Assembly (NCBI GenBank): GCA_949361645.1
Contig: OX442415.1
Span: 10,767,071 to 10,831,070, forward strand
Source: Spongilla lacustris
Taxonomy: Eukaryota > Porifera > Demospongiae > Spongillida > Spongillidae
Direction of reading: 5' to 3'
DNA length: 64,000 bases
Shown here: positions 47,941 to 60,800 of the stretch, in pieces
Numbering within the stretch: position 1 is the first letter of the stretch
Layout of the letters: the number at the start of each line of letters is the position of its first letter
The notes under the pieces: generated by a model
Told to the model about the DNA's origin: nothing
The model's input: only the letters and a program-made list of their open reading frames with translations
The model's database searches: none
Program-made: the position numbers and the translations under genes

Positions 47941-48682
47941 AACCCTTCAGTAACATTAATTCAAAACCAGCTATTCAAAAAAAAACGCCTCTTCTCGCTG
48001 CGGGCACGCGCGCACACGTCTGGTGTACGCATGCGCACTGAGTATAGCATTCGGATATTTGGTGGGTTACAAAAATCATGCTGAGTTATAAAACCCACCA
48101 TGGAAATATGTGGCGTAATATTTCCAAAGTGGAAATTACCTTCCGTTTCTGGAATTCAACGTTTCCACTAGCTAAAGATGGAATTTTGAAAACCCACGCT
48201 GGGTTATAAAACCCACTGTGGACTATATAAAATCCACTATGGAAATCGAAAATTTTACTTTCCAGGGTGGGATTTTTATTTCCATTGGTTGGGAATTTTT
48301 CTCGCTATATGGGAATTTGCAATATATGCCAGTAATTTGAGGGAAAACCCAACCATGGGAATAAAATTTACTTAATTTATAGAACGCTTCACGTGTCCCT
48401 CTAAAATATATATAATACGAATTACTTGCACTTGTGTCACGATCTTTTTTCTTTTACCGTAAGCTTCCTTAGCGGTGAAAAAAAAGGATAATTTGGCAAA
48501 ATACAAATAAGCATAATTATGGCGGGGTTCATCTCCCATAACTGGCAGAGTCGGAATTCAGTCTTCAAAACATAGAACTGAAGAATGGTAAAGTAGACCA
48601 GTTATTAAATGAGGCTTTGGTTAAGCAGTCTGCACATACAACAGCCTGACAAAGTATAGCTGAACTGGTCTTAGTCATGGGG
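47941..48682. repeat. Degenerate ACCCACnnTGGAAA-rich repeat and gene B far-upstream region
   Basis: 48050-48370 has many diverged copies of ACCCAC(C/T)(A/G)TGGAAAT in both orientations. 48470-48680 is homologous to the region upstream of gene C. No ORF. Confidence 0.5.
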
Positions 48683-48844
48683 CGTACCCAGGGGCGGATC
48701 CTGGTCGAGGGGGTAGGTGTTGCGGGGCGAAAAATATTTCTTAATTCAATACACCCGCCGACAACAATTGCACACGTCTGAAATCTCCCGTTTACGTGCG
48801 TGGTGTATGAATGTATTGCATATGAATATAAAATGTCATTCAAA
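48683..48844 (+). promoter_or_regulatory. Conserved 5' region of gene B
   Basis: Matches the gene A and gene C upstream regions (GGGGCGGATCCTGG, CACCCGCCGACAACAATTGC, ACACGTCTGAAATCTCCCG). Confidence 0.5.
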
Positions 48845-51800
48845 ATGGATATGTTTTCGAAGCAAAGGTGAGGGCGTGTCTATTAGCATCGCTCCTGATT
48901 CACACGCAAGTCGTTACTTGTAAAACCTATTTGCAGCTGGTTTCTTGGAGAGCTGACGGTTGATGACGCCATCAATTTTATGAAAGAAAGGGTTGAGATA
49001 AAGACGTTCGTGGTGTACAAAAACTTGGACAACAATACGTACACATTTGCTTCTAAATCCATTGACTCTACTGTTGAAATGAGAGAGATAAACAGCTGTG
49101 ATTCGAAGTATAGTATCAGCGGTCAGGTTAGTCGCTGTTCAGTAGAGAACTGTATATAGGAAAACATGTGTAACGTCCCTTATTCCATTGCATATAAATT
49201 ACCCATGCGAAGTAGCAACGGTAAATGTGCGGCTATAGCCTTAGTTTTGTACGTATAGCCGGTATAGGCCCTATGTTATGAACATCCATGCGTGGAAATT
49301 CATGCCGGTGTCACGTATAGAATTAGGGACCCATAGAATTAGGGACCCATAGAATTAGGGACCCCGTCCCCAAATCTCCGGAGAATTGGGGAACCCCGGC
49401 CCCAAATCTACGTAGATTTAGGGACCCCCGTCCCTAAATCTACGGAGATTTGGGGACCCCTCTGTAGAATTAGGGACCCCATCTAATATATAACGGTATT
49501 GATTTTGATATAGCCAGCACAAGTCGTGCGGACGGTCATGATCATCAGAGTTTGTATTATAAACATACAGTAGAAAATAAACAATAGAAGCACAAACATA
49601 TAGGCGTTATTCTGCTGACTGACAGGGAACCCTGGCTCCAGGCGCAGCAGCAGCTAGGTCGATCGGATCATTCGGATGACATCGTATACACGCGTCGCCT
49701 TGCAGTGACTGTGCACCTCGATCTTATGCATATTATATACGGAAGAGCGTATCCAAGCAATATAGCTAAGCTATAATCATGCTCCCACTTGACCCACTTG
49801 ACGGACAGGAAAGAGGCATTTACTCATCCCTCTAGATCTAGGAAGCATGCTCTATTTCGTTGGTCGTCATACGCGAGAGTCTGTTTCGATTGTTGTTCAG
49901 TGATGAAATAATTCTATGGTTAAAAAAAAAAACATTAGTGTGCAACACAGAAAACTCTTTGAGGCATGGTGAGAACTCATGATGGATGGTAGTACTATGC
50001 ACTATTTAGCAGCCACGTCACATCATAAGCAATCCCATCACTGTAGTATGGTGGTGATCATAGCCTGAGTAAAAAAACACATGTATGTGCTTTACACTAA
50101 AACAATAATATTTACCTCAGGATTAGGTTATTGAGAGTAAAAGAAAACCCATGCGGATTTGGTGTAACCAATTACTGCATCTGCTAGCTGAACAACATAG
50201 TGACAGATTCCCTATACTCCTGCCACATGCCTTTCATGGTACATGTACGTGCCAGTAACCCCTTCCCTGATCACATGAAGCAGCGTGCAGCGTCGCCTGT
50301 GCACACCAACTTAATAATATCACCTGATACATACATGTACATGGACCAAAATCAACCACAACAACCATAATCCAGCACAACAACCACAATCCACCATGCA
50401 CTAAAATCCACATATACACCTCCACAACATCACAACATCACATACAACAAAACAATATACGATACACAAAAACACACAAGGCTTGCTGGGCAGGGGGCTC
50501 AACATACACCTATATTCTAAAAGAGATGCGCCCACATCTCCTTATGGAAAAACCCCAGTGGAAAAACCTCTAATAGGAAAACCACCATACATTGGGGGGA
50601 AAGCCTTTAACTAGCACTGCCCAGCCACATACAACATCAAACACATTCTACAAACAGTCCAACAGCTGCAGCCTTCTCTGTGCCCAGGAGTCATCTGTCA
50701 CTGGTCTAGGAATCGGCTCTTGTAATAGGACACACACAATGCTACCCTTCGGCAACAAACAGAGAATAACAAATACAAATAAAAATTTCTGGTGCTTTGT
50801 ATGTGATGCTGTGCATGAACGCTTAGACTGAACAACAGTCTCCAGCAACTGCTTTAACCAGTGCTGTCAGCTGCCACTTGCAGCTGCCCCCGCCAATAAT
50901 CAAGCACAACGTTAACCCCGCCAATGTACCATCCCACTTGTTACCATGCATACCGCCCATATTTAGGCGGGAGCTGTTTTTCCCGTCTAATTCAATGCTG
51001 TAAGTGTTCGTAAAATATATATTAATAATGATCAGGCGCATGCGCAAGTACAACCATGACAACACTAATAATACGTGTTATGCCACATCTCCCTTTCTTG
51101 CAAGGGTTGAGTTCCATCCAAATCGTTCAGGGGGACGGATCGCTGTCCCTGTCTGTGACCGTGTCATAATTCTATGAGGTTCCTGTGGTTGGTGATCTTG
51201 CTCCTGTTCATAGGTATTGGGTTGTTGTGGTTTCTCCACTTGTTCGGGTTCCTGCTCCAAGGAGTCAGGTTGTTGTGGTTCCTCTGCGCCTTGCCTAACA
51301 ACATTAGGCACAACGTTGAGGTGGTGTCGATTGCGACGTGCTAAGCCACCCTGAGTTTCCACAATATATGACCGCGGAGCCCCTGCCTTTCCCACCACTA
51401 CACCAGGGGTCGGCTTACTCTTGTCTGTTGTGATCCACACCTCCGTCTGATCTGGAATATCTGGAAGTTGGTGGACTCTGTGATGCCTGTCAAAATTGGA
51501 CTTTTGGTGGGATTTAAACTCCAAGTCTTGCTCCTGAAATCGAAGCAAATAAGGCCATTCTGGTTTCAGATGTTCAAGGGTTTGTGGAAGGTTAGTGCGC
51601 AATTGTCTGCCCATCAGCAGTTGTGCTGGTGACAGACCACACCAGGGTAGTTGTGTGGAACGGTAGGTGAGAATGGCTAGGTATGGGTCCTGATTCCCTT
51701 TGAGGATATTTTTCACTGTCTGAACAGTTCTCTCCGCCAGCCCGTTGCTTTGGGGGAAATAGGGGCTGCTGGTGGTATGCTTAAAGCCATATGACGCAGC

Positions 51801-54800
51801 AAATTTTGCAAACTCATGCGAAGAGAACTGCGGACCATTGTCACTGCGTACTAACTCTGGAATGCCATGCCTGGAAAACACCGCTTTAACAGCGTCTATC
51901 ACAGTGTTGCTAGTAGTAGACCTGAGCTTAATAACCTCGGGATATCTAGAAAAGTAGTCTACTATGACCACATAATTGACCCCATTCAGCACAAAAAGAT
52001 CCATTGCCACACTCTGCCATGGGTAGTCTGGTAAAACTGTTGGCATTAATGGTTCACGATGAGGTGTGGAATGCTTCACACACACTGAGCAGTGTTCAAT
52101 CACATCCTTTATTCGTTGAGATATGCCAGGCCACCAAACAGAATTCTGTGCTCTAAGCCTGCATCTCACAATGCCTTGATGCCCATGGTGGAGTTTTGCA
52201 AGTGTCTCCTGCTGGAGAGACTCTGGCACCACAATACGCTTTTGGAAAAGAAGCAAATCGTTGTGTACCGATAGATCTCCTTGAACTTTCTAGTAAGGCT
52301 TTAGGACAGGTTCAATCTTGTGTCTCTCTGGCCATCCATCTAGACAATGCTTCATCACTGCTGAACACACAGGATCTGCTAGCTGGGCTTCCGCGTATTG
52401 TTTTAACCGCCCCTCACTGGCTGGAAGATGTTTAATGCATACTTCCATGATATGTTCTGCTTCTTCCTCTAGCCGCATGTCAGCCTTAGTGATGGGCCCT
52501 GGTGCTCGAGACAGTGCATCTGCTGTGCACAAGAGCTTACCAGGCACGTGCTGAATAGTAAAATCGAAGTGTGCTAGCCTCAGCCGAAATCGAAGAATTC
52601 GTGGTGGTAACGTATCAAGGTGCTTTGATCCTAACAGTGGAACTAGCGGCTTGTGATCAGTTTCAATGTGGAATTTAAGTCCAACAATATAACTGGCAAA
52701 CTTGTCACACGCCCAGACAGTAGCCAGTGCTTCTTTCTCGATTTGTGCGTATAATATATATTAATAATGATCAGGCGCATGCGCAAGTACAACCATGACA
52801 ACACTAATAATACGTGTTATGCCACAAATGCTTTCAAATGACAGGAAAATGTATTTATATAAACAAAATGATAAACCAAACATACATAGTGAAATATCTT
52901 ACCATGCAGAGGTTCAAATAGGGGTTCAAATACCTTTACTGGCCATGTATCAGCCAGCTGTACTATTTCAGTTCTACTTCGTATTTTGCCCTACAGTTTC
53001 AAATACATTTCCTTCCACCTCTTTGCCAGCATAACATCCACAATTCCATCTTTTAAACATAAAACATTCAGTTTATATGTGTGCGTGCCTACATATTAAA
53101 AATATACCTCAATACTTTTAATAGTCTTACTACCCATGGTAACAGATATAGAAAGTTTCCGTTGATGGATAATGTATGTACACTTTAGAAAAGCAGCTTT
53201 ACTCACTGTGCATCAAACGTTTAGGCTGCATATTCCTGCTGAGTAGATCTGGTTATAGTACCCTGGCTGACTTGCCGTAGCACCTGAGTACTGCACACAT
53301 CCAAATCATCAACACCTCTGGCATTATATTTTGGGATTTTGTCCTTGAAATTTTTGACTTAAAAAATAAAAAAATAAAAATGGAATAAATGGAATGAATG
53401 TAGTTGGAAATAAAAATTTAAAATAAAAAAAACACATTCCTACCTATGCTAATATGGCTGTTATTATTTGATTCCTCACCATATATTTATATGCATGCAA
53501 TGATTAACAAATGAATGACGCTTGCTTACCATTCAAATGAAGTTCCAGACACCTTGAACTTCTGTACATCTTCCACTTTTAGCATGTCCGATATGGTGTG
53601 ATGTCAGGGTGTTTTCCGGCACACATGTAAGGGCTTTTGAGGAATTGCTATAATATTTATACATTCAGCATTAATGAGTGGGTACCTCAAAAACAGCGGT
53701 ATAAATAACCATTTTTGACCCTGCATGATGCAGTCTACAGTGAAATAATATGTGTATTTGAACAAAACGTACAACATCACTTACAAACTTTGAATTTCAC
53801 AGGCTTTGGAAGTAAACCTTGTCAGCTACCTATCAGTTTGAAATGTGAAAGAAAATTATATTTATCTACCTTGCGAACAAACAATCGTCTCTGCTAGGTA
53901 AGCAGTACCTTGACTTCCATCGTCTACGCGTTGCATGAAGGGAGAAACTATGTGACGTGGCACCCTTGCAATTGCAAACCTTGTATGTTTTAGATTCTCA
54001 CGTCGCCCGTGTAGAATACCGGTACGGTAAGTCCGCGCCTTTTACAGCTAGCCAAACAAAGTAAACTGCCTGTCTTTGATAGTCACTCACCATAGCCTAG
54101 GTGTACTGCCAGTCTGCCACTAGCTTTTCTGCAGGGTAGATCTGAAGTACGCACGGCCACAGGCTCAGGGCAGTAGCAAAGTTCAACTGCGGATAGATAC
54201 ACATGCATTAGCACGTGCACAGAGAGAAGCTCCTGCACACACAAAAACGTGTCCATATATACACATATACATGCACACAAAGTGGCCCAGCGCCCAGATA
54301 AACGATGGACACAAAAGAAAGTAGCCTTCTAGACTCTTCGACGGTGTTGGGCCTCCAACGAATGGAATTAATCAACACCTCGACTCAGGGTATTGAGGCT
54401 GTTGATCTAGCATTAGTTGCGTATATGCAAGAAGGACTTCTTCCCATGCATGCAGTCCTTCACAAGTATATAATTTATAAGGGTCCCCATTTCTACGCAA
54501 GGGTCCCCAATTCTACGTAGAATTGGGGACGGGGGGTCCCCAATTCTATGGGGTCCCCAATTCTACCTGACACCGGCACTAAGCAGCTAGCGAGACGCAA
54601 GACATATTTGCTTGTCTGCCGATATACCAGTATACATTGTAGATCTCGGATTCCTGCATTGAGTTGGTTTAAAAGAAAAGAAATGTATATTGTTTAACAC
54701 AGCTAGTCATTTACAGCTGCCGCGACTATAGTGCACATGTACATGTACCGTCAATGTTATAAAGGCACATGCGCAAATGAGTCGCAATGCAAGGCAAATT

Positions 54801-57800
54801 TAAACAGTTCCAATTAAGCGACTGGCTCAATAATTATTGTATATAGAGCATGCACTTCCTATATTGTATGCATGGCTGTAGATCACGTGTTTACGTAAAT
54901 CTTTATTAGATTTGTATTATTATTATACGCAGCCAAACATGTTCATTGACGCCACTGAGGCAGTAAAAAGCTATGCTGCATCTCAAAACCTAACTCCTGC
55001 ATTTAACTGTGTTCTAGACGGTCAAATTGGTCACAATGCCCCACCACCTACCTATCAGCAAGCGATCGTATTGCAAGTAAGTACAGTGAGCAGTATACTA
55101 TTTGAAATATATAATTATAACTTTATTAGTATTCCGCTATATAGTATCCACGCAATACATGTACCCGATTTGTATATAAAGCTGATGTGATGATATTGTA
55201 TGAAGGATAATATACATGTATAATCGTATTGCTTGGTCAGGGGTCATTATTGTATTCTGAATAATTATTGGCGTTTTCAATGTATAACAGTAAATTACAA
55301 ACAATTCAGCAGGGTAACACACAACAACAGGATAAATGCACACTTATCAGTCAAGAGAAAAATAAAATTAAAATAAAACTTGCACTACAGAGTTATATGG
55401 GCAAAATCTTATATTGGGGAGTCAGGTATAAGCAGCAATATTAGGGCCACTTAAAACCTGACCGTAACGTATATGGCATAACGTCACCTACTGTGCATGG
55501 TTTGCAGCAAGTAAGGAGACAAGCCAGGGAAATGTCTCTTGGGCATAATTCCCATAGGTTTCTCCAGCGAATGGAATACAGGTCCACCCCAGACCCCACA
55601 TTGTAAAAAAAGATGAGTAAATTTCACTCAAAACGGTTCAAAATAGCACTTTGTCCCACCCCCTTCCTATCAGCAAACGATCGCATTGCAAGTAAGTACA
55701 AGCACATGTACAGTAAGCAGTATATTATTTGAAGCATTATTATATTATAATTCCACTATACATGTATATAATGCACGCAAAAAATGTACCTGATCTGTAT
55801 ATAAAGCTGATTTTATGATATTGTATTAAGGATAATATATAATCGTATTGTCGTATCATTATTGTATACTGAATAATTCATGACCGTTTTCAATGTATAA
55901 CAGCAAATTACAAACAATACGTACAGCAAGGTAACACACAACAACTAGACAAATGCACACTTAGGCCTAATAGTCAAGGGGAAATAGAATAAAACACAAA
56001 ACCTGCACTACAGAGTTATAGGCAAAGTAATATATATTGGCCTTATACCCCAAGCCAGGTGTAAGGTTTAAGTGGCCATATTAGGGCCACTTAAAACCTG
56101 ACCCTCTGCGCATGAAAAGTAAAATGACTCTTGGGCATATTCCCATCGGTTTCTACAGCCCAACACACTCTGGGTCATTAGTCAGTGTGTCATATTTGAT
56201 GGAACCCAAGGCTACCAAGCTATCCCAGCTGTCAAAATGACAAAGTACGTACAATAAACAGCAAAAGAAATGAAATTCAGTCAACCAGTGACATTCAATA
56301 AATGTCCAGCTCTGGATATGGTAACAAATTTTTTCAAATCTTATAATTTGTCACGATGTCATGGTATTTTTGAGATAAAGAGGAGAATAAAGCTGTCAAA
56401 AGGACAAAGTACGCACAATAAACAGCAAAAGAAATGAAATTCAGTCAACCAGTGACATTCAATAAATGTCCAGCTCTGGATATGGTAATGAATTTTTTCA
56501 AATCTGTCGTATAATTTGTCACAATTTTGAGATAGAGAGGAGCATAAAGGTTTATAGACATAGCAGCATGGCATCTCATTGTACCAGTATGACACATCAA
56601 AGTGACCCACTCATGATGGCATCTCCATATAACAGAATGAGACCTTAAGTGGAAGCAGTGGCCTGGGGACTTGGTGCACCTCATGGGTATCGCCTATCCA
56701 GTGGCAAGACGTGATAGTGTATGCATCCCAGTAGACGTAAGTCTCTAATGCTAGTGGTGTGCATGTCCAGCCTAAATCTTAGTGCCTTGGGTCATTGGAA
56801 ACATGCTTGCAACACTCAGCCACTAAAGCTCAAGACCTTTCCATCACTCATGCTTCAGACCACATAGAAGGGCTGGCTTTGCAAGGGACCAGTTGGGAAC
56901 CAGAACCTTGACTTGGGGCTAATACATTAATTGGCTCGCCTACACTGAAAACTCAGCAATTATTATTACTTTATATATAACAATAATGCCCCCACTGATC
57001 TCACTTTTTGCTTAATACTTACCTTGGCTACGCCCCACCACAAATTTATGAAGGACATTCATTGGTGCATGTCAAATTCAGCTGCAGTGTACTTCTTATA
57101 AAAGCTTTGGAGGATGAGAAAGGATACCAAGTTGGTATGTGGATGACAATGCATGTGCTGCAAAGCTTGCATTGCTGCATGATTGGCTCCAAAAGCCTTG
57201 TCACACAGGCCCAGGTTATGGATACTATATCCTGAAGCTACAAAGAATGTTGTGCTGGTCAATGAAAATGATGTTGATACTGCTAATGATTGCTTTCGTG
57301 GCTTGGATATCAAAGTGAAACTATCAGACCCCATCAGATGCCACATGAGAAGTATTAGACAATAGAAAATGACCAAAGAGGTCACCTTCACGGCCTCACA
57401 CCCTCATGATATTCACCCCATATCCATCCAAATGACCAATTGATATTCATTATCAATCGCTATTCATAAATATATATCGTATACATCGGTTTGAAAAGCA
57501 AAGCGTGGCTGAGAATCTAAGTTGCAGCGTCAACTGCATTCAAGCGTGCAATCTGTTGCATCGATAAAGTCGTTGTTTTGCACCATCGAACGAGCCCCAG
57601 GTCCGTTAAGCACCATTCCCTTCTCGATTTGTCCGTGCATCAAGTGACTGAATAGTGGTAACGACGTTTTTGGTATTTATGAAGATGATCTTATCGACAA
57701 CGATGACAAGTATCTTGTGGACCAGAAGTTTTCGTGACAGTTCACCAATTGATCGTCCGTGCAGCGTGCATCGGTACTAATAAATCATTTGTGATGTGGA

Positions 57801-60800
57801 GAGCGTTTTCGTTTCCGCTCTATGACCTGTAGACGGCTTTCTTCGTTAGCACTTACGAATATTTGTTACAGCCCGATTTGAATCCGTGTCCGATTTGAAT
57901 CCGGTCGACCCGGTTCAAATCGGGTCGACGGGATTCAAATCGGGTTGACCCGCTATTGGCATTTCAGATTTCTTGACCCAATTTGAATCGGGTCGATGTT
58001 TCAATTTACCCGCTATGTTGTTTTTGAGGATTGTGCACAGTTAGGCCGTTTTGATAATAAAAGACAATGCTGCTAGTCGAGTTACATGTACTACACACGT
58101 GGTGTTTATATTTCTAATGAAAATGAAAATGCATAATATATGTATGAATGTGTGAAATTACTGCTTACAATATTTCATTTAAATGTCGTTACTGCACGAG
58201 TTATTTTTAGCTTTGCGGTGGAACATTTCACCACGTTTGACAATTACAGCATATACGTGAAAAATAATCCATTTTGTCAATTTTGTCAGTTTTTCATGTC
58301 CCTATACTTATATGCTCAGCCTTCTAAAGGGGAAGGGCTGTATCACTGCATCGATCCTTTAAGCACAAGAAGCAGTGGCAAAAGCCAACGCAAAATGACC
58401 ACAATCTACTGAATTATACGCTGATAACACGCTCAGTTGAAAAACGTTTGATATAACTGGTCGCATACACTTCAAAGTGTACTTCTGGACTTGAGCTAAA
58501 TAATGATGTACATGTAATCATCCTATACAATTATGTTTGAAACACGGAGAAAATTTCTATGCAATTTATATGTACATGTATAATCATGCAGTTCATATTT
58601 TTAACATTCGTAACATTCCATTCTAGGTATACATGTAGGGTTTGTGTTTATGTTACTGCATGCAAGTTTATTCTTAGAAAATGATTGTGAATAAATGGCG
58701 AGAATAATTCGCTCAGCTCGTTGATGCAATGCAAACTGCCATTGTAATGCACAACTGCATGCATGCATGGTGTGCTGTGTGAGTACCAAGCACAGATATC
58801 ATTGTGATAGCTTGTGTAAACAAACAGGGATGTCTCTTAGTACATTTATCTAAAGTCAGAACTGTGCCTCAGCCCGTGGACTGTTGGTGTACTAGTCTTG
58901 GCATGCACAGGTGGCATGTGACTTGGAGCAATTCCCCTGGTGGCTAGGTGAGATGATAAAGTCTGCATGGCATTGGCACCCCAGTACCCATGAGTCAACT
59001 GCTATGGGGATACATGTCCAGCCAAGCTATGAGCACTTCGCACCGTTACAATTGTGCTTGCACACCTCGGCTGCCAGAGCTGCAGATCAAATGTCACACC
59101 CACTTCCATTAACGTACTTGAATTTAGCGTACATATGCATGTAGATGTGACAGACAGATCTAGAGCTGCTGGTTTGCCCAAATCCCAATGAGGGATAAGG
59201 ATGTCTGCTGGCCATGTTCTATGTCCTTCGCGCCCCATACTAGTTCCTGCTTCAACTTGAGGACCCAGACAGGCCTGTCAGCAAGATTCTAATAGGACAT
59301 AGATCCCTGAGCCAGTTGTGCCGTGATACCAAATCTCCATGCGTGCATGTTAAGGCATGGTGGTCTAAAGGGTCCAAAGCATAGGATGGGCAAAAAGAGC
59401 AAACAGGATTATCATGCAGTAAGGGCAATGACTAACCACTTTACGGCAGTCTGAAACTCAGCAGGTTCAAGATCGGAGATTAAGCCTGAGGGAAGGAATA
59501 ACTGAGAGCCAAGCAGCTGAGCTGCATTTGGTGAAGAAATGGATAGCAGACGTGCTTTTCAGACAAGGAGACCTTCTCAAGTAACCAACTAAAATCATGA
59601 TCTTACCAGTCAGAGAGATATCTTTGGTGCATCAGAGCATCAAGATGATCCAACACTAAAGCATCATCTGAGGAGACAAGTTCATTAAAATCCCTGGCAC
59701 CTACATGAGTAGACACCAGAAGCACTTAAGTGGGAGACATGTAGGCAGCTGAACTGTGTTCTAAAAGACTATGGAGCCCAAGGCCCCCTCTGCTTAGGCT
59801 TAGTGGGGCTTTTTGCCATGGCCATGCGATATTTGGTGTGCACAAAAGCACCGATTGACATAATCAATTGCAATGCCTCACCAATTAAGGCTGGCGGGTT
59901 GGGGGGGGGGGGGGGGGGGGTGCAAAAAAACTTGGCACAAAAGACTATATCTCCAATTGGAGCTCCAAGAATCTCAAAGTTAGGAACACTGGACTTTTTC
60001 ATCTCAGATGAAAATGTGCTGAAATCACCCAAGCCAAACAAATCACGTTTTTAAAATACCAAGTGGAGGACCCAGCTCCTGGATGATGTAGAATACCTTT
60101 GCTACAGCAGGCTTAGGCCCTGCAACCACACCATCATCAATGTACCATCTGTGGAATAGCAGACTGGTACAGTCATTATCAGTAGTGATGGCAGTGACCA
60201 GCTTGTGCAACACAAGGTAGAAGAACATGGGGCCTAGTGGGGCACCCTGCTGGACACCAGCTTCTGAACTGATGATTACCCATGGGATGCCACAAAGTAG
60301 GGTGCTGTCCATAACACCACGAGGCCCAGCAGAGCAATTCAGGGAGGTGGGTGACACAAAATTAAATGCATTGCACATATTAATTTTCACTACTGCAAAA
60401 TCTTGATCCATTCAATGACCTTCCATACAGTGATTTTGGCCCATGGATGATTTCCTCAGCTCCTGATAGACATTCTACTCCCATTTGGAGTGGGGCAAAA
60501 TATTCACTGGCCTTTTCCTATGTAACTGCACATAAACTGTATTTATTTTTTCACAATGTGTATTGAACTTTGTGTTAAATAGGTGTATGTAAATGGACGC
60601 CATGTGTACCAAATGTCGACTTCATGTACCAGTATTCACAAGAAGCAGCCATTTACTTTTTTTTAAATCAACAAAATCCAGAATATATTCTTGTCATTCG
60701 AGATAGATAGATGAACTGGCAATGAAGTTGCCAATTTAATTGGTATTGACTTCGGCTGGCCTGCTTATATGTCTGATATTGATGAAACGTTAAGTAATAC

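Larger units (their letters stand above)
49303..54578. mobile_element. 5.3-kb inverted-repeat element in gene B intron 2
   Basis: The ends are TGCCGGTGTCA and TGACACCGGCA. Inside both are arrays of AGAATTAGGGACCC-like words, inverted between the two sides (49320-49480 and 54481-54567). Gene C keeps the site without the element near 14761-14785, where GGAAATTCAT is followed by sequence matching the right flank. A deleted Gypsy lies inside (50.79-52.83 kb). The rest shows no transposase I can recognise. No clear target duplication. Confidence 0.7.

Noticed and set aside
49318..49485. CRISPR-like repeats with spacers
   Set aside because: Words alternate orientation, spacing is irregular and the context is a eukaryotic intron; they match an inverted array at 54.5 kb.
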